A stretch of 64,000 bases of DNA from SFEL01 sp964392455 (GCA_964392455.1 CAYMPG010000002.1:42183-106182), one strand, 5' to 3'; shown: positions 9,098-17,277, counted from the stretch's first letter. Translations and numbers: made by a program. The notes: generated by a model from the letters alone, not told the origin.

Positions 9098-9454
9098 GGG
9101 GGCGTACATGGTTTCGACGGGGATCATGGAGGCCGGATAAGCGAGCCGAAGACCCGTGCTTCGTTAAAAATGGGAAAATTTAAATTTAACTGGCAAATCT
9201 GATTTTGCACTCGCTGCCTAATTAGGCAGTGCGTCGGCCCGGGACTTCCCACGGCCCCGGTCCCCGGCGTCATCAATGTGGGGAACCAGCCCGCTTAAGC
9301 TTTGCAGCGGGTGGGATTTTATGAAGCTACCAAAGCCCTGATCCTGTTGGTGGGAGCTGATTCGGCAGAGGGAAAGTTAAAACATCAACTACGCTCGTAG
9401 AAAGTCTTGTTAACAGGTTTTCGGACAGGGGTTCGACTCCCCTCGCCTCCACCA
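9098..9454 (+). ncRNA. ssrA: Transfer-messenger RNA (tmRNA, SsrA RNA)
   Basis: Rescues stalled ribosomes by acting as tRNA-Ala and then as mRNA for a degradation tag. The 357-nt RNA starts GGGGGCG, which pairs with CGCCTCC before the terminal ACCA, and has the conserved GGTTTCGACGGGG start and the T-arm GGTTCGACTCC. The tag frame opens at a GGC resume codon (9192) after the TAACT context and reads GKSDFALAA then TAA (9219-9221). This 9-residue tag has the usual ALAA protease signal. Pseudoknot-like stems follow. Confidence 0.97.
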
Positions 9455-9459
9455 AAGAA

Positions 9460-9498
9460 AAACCTCTAAAACTCTAAGGTTTTGGGGGTTTGTTTTTT
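9460..9498 (+). terminator. Terminator of ssrA
   Basis: A 13-bp stem (9460-9472 with 9479-9491, two G:U pairs), a 6-nt loop and six T immediately after the tmRNA 3' end. Confidence 0.85.
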
Positions 9499-9500
9499 GC

Positions 9501-9521
9501 TTTGATGACACTTTTGATGAC
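9501..9521. repeat. Short direct repeat downstream of tmRNA
   Basis: TTTGATGAC occurs twice, at 9501-9509 and 9513-9521. The 3' end of tmRNA genes is a known integration target, so this may be a remnant of an attachment region, but no integrase is present and no second copy of the tmRNA end was noticed in the window. Confidence 0.4.
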
Positions 9522-9659
9522 GCATACTGCGAAAAACCATGATAAACATATGCGGATTCTCGTAATTTGAGAGAGATACCATACATAATGGGTGGTATTC
9601 TCATTCGCCAGATAGTAGAATCAGAGAAAGTGAATGGCCATTGTGAGAGGAGAAGGCTA

Positions 9660-10958
9660 ATGGAGAGGAAAACTATCGGCGGCTTTATTGCCGCTTTAAG
9701 AAAGGCGAACGGAATGACGCAAAGAGAGCTGGCGGAGCGGCTGAATGTTTCGGACAAGACCGTGAGCCGCTGGGAGCGAGACGAGGGCACGCCTGACCTT
9801 GGCACGATACCGGTGATAGCGGAGGTGTTCGGCATAACGTGCGATGAGCTGCTGTGCGGGGAGCGCAGGCCGATAGAGGAACGCACTGGGATATCGGATA
9901 CGGATGAAAACAGCCCAAAAGGAGAAAAGCAGCGCCGGCGCCTGCTGAAGTCCGCCATGTCCAGATATAAAAGCCTGAGCTTTGTAGCTATGGGCATATC
10001 CGCAGCCGGCTTAATGGCGGCGCTGATATGTAATCTGGCTTTTTTAAAGGCAGTGCTGGGCTTTTTCATGGGAGCGGTATTTTATATTGTAAGCATCGTG
10101 TGTCAGATGGTATTTGTAAACAGGGCCAATCTCTGGGTGGAGGATGGGGGCCTGGATGAAGGGGCTCTTTCCATTTATAAGAGGCAGGTTATACGCATTG
10201 CTGAAATGTCTATTGGGGCGACGGCGGCGTTTATGGGCTTTACATTGCCAATGGTTACCATGGATGCACATATTGGCATTGACGGTGGCAGCCTGCTGCT
10301 CTGGGGCACGGTGTGCGCCGGGGCGGTTTTAATGATATATGCTGCTGTGCTGTATTTTTTCAACGGGGCAATGCTTAAAAAGAGAGCCTACGTCCTTCCG
10401 GAAAAGGAGGACGCAACCTATTGGCATAATCACAGGCTGAAGGGCAGGTGCGCTGCGGCGCTGGCGGCAGCTATCGCAGTGACCTTTGTGGCCCATCAGG
10501 CGGCTACCTCCATATGGGGAACGTGGACAATTATGGAGGGAACAACATTTGAGGATTACGATAGCTTTATTCAATACATGGGGCAAGACATTCCCGCTGA
10601 TGAGCCAACGGCATATTATGAAACCGGCGGCACAGAGGTTGCCCAGGCCCCCGAAGGCCAGTCGATTGTTTATCATGATAAATATGGCAATGAGATAAGC
10701 CGGGAGGAAGCCTTGACACGGAGGCTGGAGGATAAGAACGGCAGGGTGGTATGTGAATACGTTGAGCTGAATGAAAGGGTAGTATCTATAAGGTACGCTC
10801 CAAAGGATGGCACTGCTTTGCCCATAACGGTATTCACACAGGATGACCTTGCCGCCGCACGGCACACGGCTTCTGTGCGCCATGTGATATTCGGGGCGGC
10901 GTATTGTATTGAGACGGCTGCGGCAGTGCTTGTCTATTTCAGAAAGAGAGCAAGGTAA
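9660..10958 (+). CDS. XRE-family HTH regulator with membrane domain
   Basis: Predicted membrane-bound DNA-binding protein; its target is unknown. Residues 5-65 form a Cro/C1-type helix-turn-helix (MTQRELAERLNVSDKTVSRWE). After a charged linker come five or six hydrophobic segments (about 98-122, 128-150, 172-190, 200-222, 250-272 and 405-425), the last two separated by a polar stretch of about 130 residues probably outside the membrane. The ATG at 9660 follows GAGAGGAGAAGG; an upstream in-frame ATG at 9567 lacks such a site. It stands alone after the tmRNA terminator, a typical place for accessory genes. A dyad ATACCA-N11-TGGTAT (9576-9598) upstream could be its operator. Confidence 0.75.
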   Translation: MERKTIGGFIAALRKANGMTQRELAERLNVSDKTVSRWERDEGTPDLGTIPVIAEVFGITCDELLCGERRPIEERTGISDTDENSPKGEKQRRRLLKSAMSRYKSLSFVAMGISAAGLMAALICNLAFLKAVLGFFMGAVFYIVSIVCQMVFVNRANLWVEDGGLDEGALSIYKRQVIRIAEMSIGATAAFMGFTLPMVTMDAHIGIDGGSLLLWGTVCAGAVLMIYAAVLYFFNGAMLKKRAYVLPEKEDATYWHNHRLKGRCAAALAAAIAVTFVAHQAATSIWGTWTIMEGTTFEDYDSFIQYMGQDIPADEPTAYYETGGTEVAQAPEGQSIVYHDKYGNEISREEALTRRLEDKNGRVVCEYVELNERVVSIRYAPKDGTALPITVFTQDDLAAARHTASVRHVIFGAAYCIETAAAVLVYFRKRAR

Positions 10959-11008
10959 GGGCAGAGATACACGGCATACCTGGTGAAGCATATTTAACCA
11001 TAAGTAAA

Positions 11009-11036
11009 ACCCCCGCCTGATATTACGGGCGGGGGT
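11009..11036 (-). terminator. Terminator for the tenA-like gene
   Basis: A 9-bp GC-rich stem (11009-11017 with 11028-11036). On the minus strand it is followed by TTTTAC. It also lies downstream of the HTH membrane gene and could act both ways. Confidence 0.7.
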
Positions 11037-11058
11037 AAATATATTGTGCTGCGTCAGA

Positions 11059-11763
11059 TTATATGTCGCCCTTGGGGAATATCTCCTCAAGGGGCCAGGT
11101 CTCCATTTTGTAATACATATCGCGCCACTGGAGTATTTCATAATTGCATCCGACTGCGAAAATCTCCAATAGATGCTTAAGCTCGGCACCTGTCTTATTT
11201 TCGCAGAGGCTGTTTATCATGTCGATTTCGTTGTTGCACTTTGCAACGTAGCTGGGGGTGGTATAGAATTCTATCCACTTATAATACATATTGTCCTTGG
11301 GCAGGGTGCACTGGGGCAGCAGGTCAAAGCCCATATGCATATACAGTATGTTGCAGGGGAAAAGCCCCATCATGCAGCAGGAAATATCCCCCTCGTAGGC
11401 TCTGGCAAGCTCGTGGGAGGTATAGCTGCGCTTCTTTTCAGCCATTATGGTGTCATCCAGCTCCTCTACGGTTATGCCTATCTCGTTTGCCCAGAAGGTG
11501 CGATTGTAGGTAACGGTGCCCTCAAAGGTGGATTTAACTATCTGATACCACCTGTCCATCTCGGCAAAATTGCGGGATTTTGCCATGCCTATGGCCCAGC
11601 ATCTGGTGTACTCCATAAGGTACTGATAGTTTTGCCGAATCTGCCAGCGGAAGCGCTCAATGGGCATTTCCCCGTGGAGTATTTCCTGCATTTGTGGCGT
11701 TGCCTCAAGGGCGGCGCAGGTGGCCTTGATCATGGGCAAAAGATGTTCCTGATAGATATTCAT
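11059..11763 (-). CDS. TenA/Thi-4 family aminopyrimidine hydrolase-like protein
   Basis: TenA enzymes (thiaminase II) hydrolyse aminopyrimidines from degraded thiamin for salvage. This 234-residue all-helical protein keeps the candidate nucleophile Cys137 in GLFPCNILY, which matches the family LPCxWxY block, and a C-terminal NYEILQW block resembling the conserved Glu region. The start at 11763 has GGGAGG at good spacing; a further upstream ATG lacks one. It diverges from the TudS-like gene. No TPP riboswitch is visible, so the substrate may not be a thiamin pyrimidine. Assignment to the family is fairly secure, function less so. Confidence 0.8.
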   Translation of the reverse strand: MNIYQEHLLPMIKATCAALEATPQMQEILHGEMPIERFRWQIRQNYQYLMEYTRCWAIGMAKSRNFAEMDRWYQIVKSTFEGTVTYNRTFWANEIGITVEELDDTIMAEKKRSYTSHELARAYEGDISCCMMGLFPCNILYMHMGFDLLPQCTLPKDNMYYKWIEFYTTPSYVAKCNNEIDMINSLCENKTGAELKHLLEIFAVGCNYEILQWRDMYYKMETWPLEEIFPKGDI

Positions 11764-11785
11764 GATGTTCCTCCCAAAAGCTTTA

Positions 11786-11814
11786 TTGTTATAGCCCGCA
11801 TATTCTGGTAAAAT
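11786..11814 (+). promoter_or_regulatory. Promoter of the TudS-like gene
   Basis: -35 TTGTTA (11786-11791), 17-bp spacer, -10 TAAAAT (11809-11814) with an upstream TG making an extended -10. Confidence 0.65.
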
Positions 11815-11856
11815 CAGGATAAATACCAAAATAATACGGAGCGGGGTTTAAATATT

Positions 11857-12411
11857 ATGAAAAAAGTACTTTTTGTAAGCCATTGCGTGCTGAATACTGC
11901 CTCAAAGGTGGTAATGTATAATCAGGCCGAAATGGAGGCCGAGGAGGCTCTGCGCCGCCGTTTCCTTGAAAAGGCCATAGCGGACGGCGTGCAGCTCATT
12001 CAGCTTCCCTGCCCGGAATTTATACTGTATGGCCATAGAAGATGGGGCCATGTTTCAGAGCAGTTTGATACGCCGTATTTCAGGGCTGCCTGCCGGGAAA
12101 TGCTGGAGAGCATAATGCAGCAGCTTGAGGAGTATATTGCCGGTGAGGACAGGTTTCAGGTGCTGGGCTTTGTGGGCATAGACGGCAGCCCGAGCTGCGG
12201 GGTGGATTACACCTGCTATGGGGACTGGGGCGGCAATCTTGGCGACAGGCAGGATATTATGGAGGTCATAGCCACCTCCCGCCTGGGTAAGGGCAGCGGT
12301 ATACTTATGCAGGAGCTTAAAAAGCTGCTGGAAGAAAGGAAGCTGGCTCTGCCGGTGGTAGGCCTGTTTGCAGAGGAGCCCCATAAGGTGATGGCGCTGC
12401 TTGAAAAATAA
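11857..12411 (+). CDS. TudS-related (DUF523-type) putative desulfidase, CD3072-like
   Basis: TudS enzymes use a [4Fe-4S] cluster held by three Cys to remove sulfur from thiouracil. This 184-residue protein has three Cys in the family contexts: Cys10 in VSHCVLN, Cys52 in LPCPEF and Cys114 in GSPSCGV. It resembles the family NCBI names after the C. difficile locus CD3072 (from memory). That family's neighbour CD3073 is an ECF S component, and a similar S component lies 2.5 kb downstream here. The activity is predicted, not known for this branch. GGAGCGGGG precedes the start, and a strong terminator follows. Confidence 0.8.
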   Translation: MKKVLFVSHCVLNTASKVVMYNQAEMEAEEALRRRFLEKAIADGVQLIQLPCPEFILYGHRRWGHVSEQFDTPYFRAACREMLESIMQQLEEYIAGEDRFQVLGFVGIDGSPSCGVDYTCYGDWGGNLGDRQDIMEVIATSRLGKGSGILMQELKKLLEERKLALPVVGLFAEEPHKVMALLEK

Positions 12412-12430
12412 ATACAGGGGCTAAATTCAG

Positions 12431-12468
12431 GCAAAGCGAGCCATATGGCTCGCTTTGCATTGTTTTTT
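12431..12468 (+). terminator. Terminator after the TudS-like gene
   Basis: A perfect 28-nt palindrome (12431-12458), able to form a 12-bp stem with a 4-nt loop, followed by six T at 12463-12468. It also lies 20 bp past the stop of the convergent nucleoside hydrolase gene and may serve both. Confidence 0.85.
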
Positions 12469-12477
12469 GGCGTGAAG

Positions 12478-13422
12478 TTATGCGCCCAGTGTTTTGAAGA
12501 TGTAGTTTTTGTATACGTCGCTCTTAAGGCGGGAGCATATCTTGGCATTGGGCTTTTTGCCGGAGAAGCCGTATATATCCACAAGTATTGCGCCGGCGCT
12601 TATACCGGTGCTTATATCCACCTCGCAGTAGTAATCATCGCATACGTCTATGCACTCGGGGCAGAGGGCTGCTGCCATTGCCGCCGGGTCTGCCATATCA
12701 AGGCAGGGATGGCCAAAGCGGCCAATGTTCATTTCCATCAGCACCCGGTTGCAGTCGATGGCGAAGCGGCCCAGCTCGCCGCTGTTGCGGAGGCGGTTGA
12801 TCTCCTGCTCGTTGAGCATTGCCTCATCCAGGCAGGCATCCCAGCCCACGAACATCAGCTCAAGGCCGGATTCCATTACTATCTTTGCAGCCTCGGGATC
12901 CTGGAAAATGTTAAACTCGGAGGCGGGGGTAACGTTGCCGGTGCCAAGGCCGGAGCTGCCCATTATGGATATGCGCTTTACCTTTGCCATGGTCTCAGGG
13001 GCAATGCGTATTGCAAGGGCAAGGTTTGTAAGGGGCCCAAGGGCGATTATCTCGATGGATTTGTCAGGATTGGCATCCAGAGCCTCAAGCATTTTGTAAA
13101 TGCCATTGCCCTCTGCCACCTTCAGCCTGTGGGGCACAAGGCCTATATCGCCCATGCCGTCCTCGCCGTGGGTATCGTGGGCGAATATGAGGGGGCGCAC
13201 AAGGGGGAGGGTAGAGGCCATGTATACAGGGGGCTCGTAGGTGCCGGATTTTTCGATGGTGGTCAGGGTGTTCTTTGCCGCCTGGGCCGCAGCCACGTTG
13301 CCCGAGCATATGGTGAAGAACAGTATATCGTACTTTTCATCATTGAGGGCCATTGCAATAGCCATGGCGTCATCAGAGCCGCAGTCGGTGTCTATTATGA
13401 GTTTTTGTTTTAAGGTATCCAT
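12478..13422 (-). CDS. Nucleoside hydrolase (IunH family)
   Basis: Hydrolyses the N-glycosidic bond of ribonucleosides to base plus ribose. The 314-residue protein has the Ca2+-binding motif DTDCGSDDA (residues 11-19), the NPDKSIEIIALGPLTNLA block and a C-terminal MADPAAMAAAL. In the common inosine-uridine group this last block has His-Asp-Pro; here Ala replaces the His while the metal-binding Asp remains, so specificity may differ. GGGAGA precedes the ATG. It is divergent from the MFS gene and convergent with the TudS-like gene. Confidence 0.9.
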   Translation of the reverse strand: MDTLKQKLIIDTDCGSDDAMAIAMALNDEKYDILFFTICSGNVAAAQAAKNTLTTIEKSGTYEPPVYMASTLPLVRPLIFAHDTHGEDGMGDIGLVPHRLKVAEGNGIYKMLEALDANPDKSIEIIALGPLTNLALAIRIAPETMAKVKRISIMGSSGLGTGNVTPASEFNIFQDPEAAKIVMESGLELMFVGWDACLDEAMLNEQEINRLRNSGELGRFAIDCNRVLMEMNIGRFGHPCLDMADPAAMAAALCPECIDVCDDYYCEVDISTGISAGAILVDIYGFSGKKPNAKICSRLKSDVYKNYIFKTLGA

Positions 13423-13559
13423 AATATCGCTTCTCCCTTTGATGTGTTCAGGGCAATATTACCACAAAATTTATAAGTTTACAATAAAAGTATTCAAAAG
13501 CCTTATCGAAAAATCCATTTACCTATTAAGAAAATTGTGCCTACAGCGTGACGAAAATG

Positions 13560-13588
13560 TTGACAAAGTGCAACGGCAAATGTATACT
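13560..13588 (+). promoter_or_regulatory. Strong sigma-A-type promoter for the MFS gene
   Basis: Consensus -35 TTGACA (13560-13565), 17-bp spacer, -10 TATACT (13583-13588), in the 224-bp AT-rich gap between the divergent hydrolase and permease genes. Confidence 0.8.
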
Positions 13589-13646
13589 TTGCATAAACCG
13601 ACATATGGAATCACAATAATTGCCGGGCGGAGATAATACTAAATTT

Positions 13647-14798
13647 TTGGAAAAAAACATCACTCCCAACAGAAATTATAACAACGTAGCAATAATTATA
13701 TACACCTTAATGGGATGCTTTCAGGCAGCCAATCAGAGCCTTGTGCAAAACATAGCTCACTCCTTCGGCGCATCGGATGGAGTAATGGGCTATATGGTAA
13801 GCGCATTGTACGGCGGCTCTATGGCTGCAGTGTTATTTGAGGGGGAGCTTGCGGAAAAAATCGGCAAGCGTAAGGCTGCCTTTGCTACGGCCCTGGTGGT
13901 ATGCCTCGGGTCGCTGGCCATACTCCTTTCAAATTCCGCCGCCGCTGCCGTGGTGGGCTTTTTCCTGTACGGAATGGGCGTAGGCGGATATGAGAGCATA
14001 AATTCCTCCCTCGTTGCAGATAACAACAGGGCAGATTCCAACCGTGTACTTAATACCCTGCAGGCGCTGTTCAGCACAGGCGCAGTATTTACTCCGCTGC
14101 TCATCTCACTTCTGCTAAAAGGTACTGCATTCAGGCCGCTGTACGCCATATCCACCGTATGCTACGGGCTGTTCGCATTTTACTTCCTTAACAATAAATC
14201 CATAGACACCTTTGCTTCTGCGGGGGAGACAAGCAACGGCTTTGCCTTCCTCAAGCTGATGAAAAACCGGCTCATGCTCCTTTGCATGCTGGCCATGTTT
14301 ATACACATAGGCTCGGAAACGGCGCTGACCTACTGGGCAGGCAGCTATTTCAGCTTTGTCGGGGCGCCGGCATATGGTTCCATAGCCCTTTCTGCATACT
14401 GGTTTTCCAGCATAATCGGCCGCATCATAGGCAGCCGCATACGCTCTGCCCGGGCGCTGATGGCTCCCTGCTTTGTGATAGCGGCAATAGGTGTGGTGCT
14501 GCTGCTGGTATTGCCCTCGCCCATAATGAAGGTGCTGGCGGTAATAATGGTAGGCGTGGCCTTTGCGCCGCTGTATGCGGGGCTTACCCTTATAGCAGGG
14601 GAGCTTTTCCCGGAGAATTCCGCATCTGCATTTTCCATCATGATATTCTCCGCAGGCATTGGCGGGGTGACCTTCCAGCCAATGATAAGCCTGTTTGTAT
14701 CCTCGGGAGACCCACGCTGGGCCTATTGGGTAATAGCAGCCCTTTGCCTGTTTACCGCAGTGCTTATGGGCAGGCTTGCCCGCCGCTACGCAAAGTAG
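13647..14798 (+). CDS. MFS permease, FucP-like
   Basis: Twelve-helix major facilitator permease. GELAEKIGKRKAA in the loop after helix 2 matches the MFS signature. Overall it resembles the FucP/YbjJ group that moves sugars or related solutes; the substrate is unknown. The start is uncertain: TTG at 13647 (383 residues) with GGCGGAG upstream, or TTG at 13620 with no good site. No ATG fits. It precedes the ECF genes, and a FucI-like isomerase ends the same run of genes, consistent with handling a sugar released from nucleosides. Confidence 0.8.
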   Translation: MEKNITPNRNYNNVAIIIYTLMGCFQAANQSLVQNIAHSFGASDGVMGYMVSALYGGSMAAVLFEGELAEKIGKRKAAFATALVVCLGSLAILLSNSAAAAVVGFFLYGMGVGGYESINSSLVADNNRADSNRVLNTLQALFSTGAVFTPLLISLLLKGTAFRPLYAISTVCYGLFAFYFLNNKSIDTFASAGETSNGFAFLKLMKNRLMLLCMLAMFIHIGSETALTYWAGSYFSFVGAPAYGSIALSAYWFSSIIGRIIGSRIRSARALMAPCFVIAAIGVVLLLVLPSPIMKVLAVIMVGVAFAPLYAGLTLIAGELFPENSASAFSIMIFSAGIGGVTFQPMISLFVSSGDPRWAYWVIAALCLFTAVLMGRLARRYAK

Positions 14799-14875
14799 CC
14801 TGAATACCGGCTTTCATGCCGCAGAGACGGCATTGAGCATATGAACTATTTTATTTATAGGAGGATCTATTCAAA

Positions 14876-15505
14876 ATGGAAAAGGTCAAGAAGTATTCCA
14901 TCAAAAATGACTTCACCATGATGGCGTTGCTGTTCATCCCCATCGGCGTAGCTATCAACTTCGTCGGTGGCCAGGTAGCCTCTCTGCTGAAGCTGCCCGT
15001 TTACCTTGACACCATCGGCACCATGCTGACCGCTATCCTGTCTGGTCCCTGGGTAGGCGCTGTTACCGGCCTCGTAACAAACATCGTTACCGGTATTGCA
15101 AACCCCGTAAACTTCTGGTTCATCCCCGTCAATGTTATCGTGGGTCTGGTAGTTGGTTATCTGTCCCGTAAGGATATGTGGCGCGGCTGGAAGCTCATCA
15201 TCTCCTTCATCATAATGGACCTCGTATCCCTGCTGATCTCCACCCCCATCGTTGTTTACGTATATGGCGGCGTGACCGGCGGCGGTACCTCTCTGCTGAC
15301 CGCAGTGCTCATGGCCACCGGCAAGAGCATCTGGCAGTCCGTAATGAGCGTAGAGATCATCTGGACCACTCTGGACCGTGTTCTCTCCTACCTGGTAGCA
15401 ATGCTCATAATCAAGGTAATGCCCCCCAAGACCCTGGTCAAGTTCTCCCTTGGCGAGCTGTATATCGGCAAGAAGAGCGTAGCTGTAGAGGAGACCGAGG
15501 AATAA
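14876..15505 (+). CDS. ECF transporter S component, CD3073-like
   Basis: Membrane substrate-binding subunit of an energy-coupling factor importer. The 209 residues form about six helices; DTIGTMLTAILSGPWVGAVTGLVTNIVTGI (in part) resembles S components such as those for vitamins, but the nearest family I recall is the uncharacterised one named after CD3073 of C. difficile. AGGAGG lies before the ATG. Codon choice differs from its neighbours (Ile almost always AUC rather than AUA), which suggests very high expression. T and both A subunits follow after a stable hairpin. Confidence 0.85.
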   Translation: MEKVKKYSIKNDFTMMALLFIPIGVAINFVGGQVASLLKLPVYLDTIGTMLTAILSGPWVGAVTGLVTNIVTGIANPVNFWFIPVNVIVGLVVGYLSRKDMWRGWKLIISFIIMDLVSLLISTPIVVYVYGGVTGGGTSLLTAVLMATGKSIWQSVMSVEIIWTTLDRVLSYLVAMLIIKVMPPKTLVKFSLGELYIGKKSVAVEETEE

Positions 15506-15548
15506 TTACCAGCCCGGTTTAATCTTAAATTTAACTTTAATCTGCCTT

Positions 15549-15578
15549 GAAAGGGCGTGGCTTCGCCCGCGCCCTTTC
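15549..15578 (+). promoter_or_regulatory. Intercistronic hairpin between ECF S and T genes
   Basis: A 12-bp GC-rich stem (15549-15560 with 15567-15578) without a long T tract. It could stabilise the upstream mRNA or partly terminate, giving more S subunit than T and A subunits. Confidence 0.6.
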
Positions 15579-15595
15579 ACATTTGGTGACAATTT

Positions 15596-16426
15596 ATGTA
15601 CACAGAACAGATCCAAATCAAAAAAACAAACAAAATTGCGGCAATGGATCCCGTGGCGAAGCTCTGGATAGTGCTTTTCTACTTTGCTACCTCCGCAGTG
15701 CTGGGTACCGTGACCAAACCCTTTGACGGCTATGCGCTGCTGATGTATCTGTGGTTCTTTGCGGTGGTCATACTTGCTGCAGCAACCGGCATCACCAAAC
15801 GATTCTTTAAGGCTCTAAAAGCCGTAGCAATCATATTTATCATAATGGTAGCCGTCCAGGCATTCATAATCGAATCCCCTAATACCGGCGAGGCAGGCGT
15901 TGCGCTGCTGCGCTGGAACATATCCTCCGGTTTCCATCCTACCATCTGGAAATACGGCCTTCAGAATGGCCTTAAGCTGGGCTTCAATATAGTAAATGGC
16001 GCCAGCATATTCGTATGGATGTTCCAATCCACTGAGAATAAAGAGCTTTCCCAGGCCCTTGAGGACAGGGGCATGAACTATAAGGTGGTTTATGTGTTCC
16101 TTTCTTCCCTTCAGATGATAAACGTACTGGGCAATAAGTCAAAGACCATAATGAACGCACAGCGTGCCCGTGGCGTGGAGACTGAGGGCAATATGATAGT
16201 GCGTGCCAAGGCATTCTTCCCCACCATGGTACCTCTGGTACTGGGCTCCATTACAGATATGGAGGAGAGGGTGCTCACCATGGAAAGCAAGGGCTTTAAC
16301 GCCCCCTGCAAGAAGACTCATCTGCTGTGCCTGAAAAAGAGCGGCGTTGAGAAGCAGATGGTAGGCCTGTTTGTAGGAATGTTTGCAATAGTTGTAGCAG
16401 GGAGGATACTGATGTGGGTGCTGTAA
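15596..16426 (+). CDS. ECF transporter T component
   Basis: Energy-coupling membrane subunit (EcfT/CbiQ family) that links S subunit and ATPases. The 276 residues have about five helices. The two cytoplasmic coupling motifs of EcfT are present: ARG in NAQRARGVETEG near residue 188 and the SKG variant in MESKGF near 228. The Shine-Dalgarno is weak, in line with the preceding hairpin lowering its expression relative to the S gene. Its last 13 nt overlap the next gene. Confidence 0.92.
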   Translation: MYTEQIQIKKTNKIAAMDPVAKLWIVLFYFATSAVLGTVTKPFDGYALLMYLWFFAVVILAAATGITKRFFKALKAVAIIFIIMVAVQAFIIESPNTGEAGVALLRWNISSGFHPTIWKYGLQNGLKLGFNIVNGASIFVWMFQSTENKELSQALEDRGMNYKVVYVFLSSLQMINVLGNKSKTIMNAQRARGVETEGNMIVRAKAFFPTMVPLVLGSITDMEERVLTMESKGFNAPCKKTHLLCLKKSGVEKQMVGLFVGMFAIVVAGRILMWVL

Positions 16427-17277
16427 TAGAGTTTAAAAACGTTACTTATAATTATCCTCTTGCTGCCAAGCCCGCAATAAAGGATATGACCTTCAGCATA
16501 GAGGAAGGCAAGTTTTACGGCGTAATAGGGGCCAATGGCTCCGGCAAGACCACCCTCTGCGCCCTTATGCGCGGCTTTGCTCCCAGCTTTTACAAGGGAG
16601 AGCTGAAGGGGGAGGTGCTTATAGACGGTAAGCCCATGGCGGATTACGGCGAGGGTGAGCTTTCGCTTCGCATAGGCTATGTTTTCCAGAACCCCTTTAA
16701 CCAGATAAGCGGCGTAAAGGATACTGTATTTGAAGAAGTAGCATACGGGCTGGAGAATTTCGGCATACCTGCCGATGAGATAGAGGACCGTGTGGTAAAG
16801 GCCATGAAGCTGACGGATATAGAGCATCTTGCAATGAAGAAGCCCTTTGAAATATCCGGCGGTCAGCAGCAGCGCATGGCGCTGGCCTCCACGCTGGTGC
16901 TGGAGCCCGGCATACTTATAATCGACGAGCCCACCTCTCAGCTTGACCCTGAGGGCACGGAGAGCGTTTTCCGCATAATAGAGATGCTCAAGAAGGAAAA
17001 GCGCACCGTAGTGCTGGTGGAGCACAAGATAGACCTTATTGCAGAATATGCAGACGATATAATCGTGCTGAAGGATGGCCAGGCAATACGTGTTGGCCCC
17101 AAGCAGGAGATACTGTCGGATATGTCGCTGGAGGCTGAGGGCGTACAGCTTCCCCAGTATGCAATACTTGGCAACAGGCTCAGGGAGCAGGGAGTGCCCC
17201 TGGATTATATACCCATAACCGAGAGCCAGACTAAAGAGGTCATTGGCAAGGCCATAGGGAAGGGAGGCGTGCGCTGA
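16414..17277 (+). CDS. ECF transporter ATPase A1
   Basis: Cytoplasmic ABC ATPase of the ECF module, 287 residues. Walker A GANGSGKTT is near residue 40, the Q loop in VFQNPFNQI, signature SGGQQQ near 149, Walker B ILIIDEPTS near 168, and H-loop VEHK near 205. The GTG start at 16414 with GGGAGGA upstream overlaps the T gene. Its signature is canonical, unlike that of A2. Confidence 0.93.
   Translation: MGAVIEFKNVTYNYPLAAKPAIKDMTFSIEEGKFYGVIGANGSGKTTLCALMRGFAPSFYKGELKGEVLIDGKPMADYGEGELSLRIGYVFQNPFNQISGVKDTVFEEVAYGLENFGIPADEIEDRVVKAMKLTDIEHLAMKKPFEISGGQQQRMALASTLVLEPGILIIDEPTSQLDPEGTESVFRIIEMLKKEKRTVVLVEHKIDLIAEYADDIIVLKDGQAIRVGPKQEILSDMSLEAEGVQLPQYAILGNRLREQGVPLDYIPITESQTKEVIGKAIGKGGVR

Noticed and set aside
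9098..9454. Split or permuted tmRNA
   Set aside because: The 5' and 3' acceptor halves pair in the standard one-piece order, and no second copy of the 3' end was found that would mark an integrated island.
9410..10069. Minus-strand frame ending in RRGESNPCPKT
   Set aside because: The end is the well-known false translation of a tmRNA/tRNA 3' end; the rest is antisense to the HTH membrane gene, which has a good ribosome site.
11764..11856. TPP riboswitch upstream of the TenA-like gene
   Set aside because: No CUGAGA-type core or other TPP element was found in the short intergenic region.
12445..13413. 322-residue plus-strand frame opposite the nucleoside hydrolase
   Set aside because: Antisense shadow; composition rich in His, Tyr and Cys.
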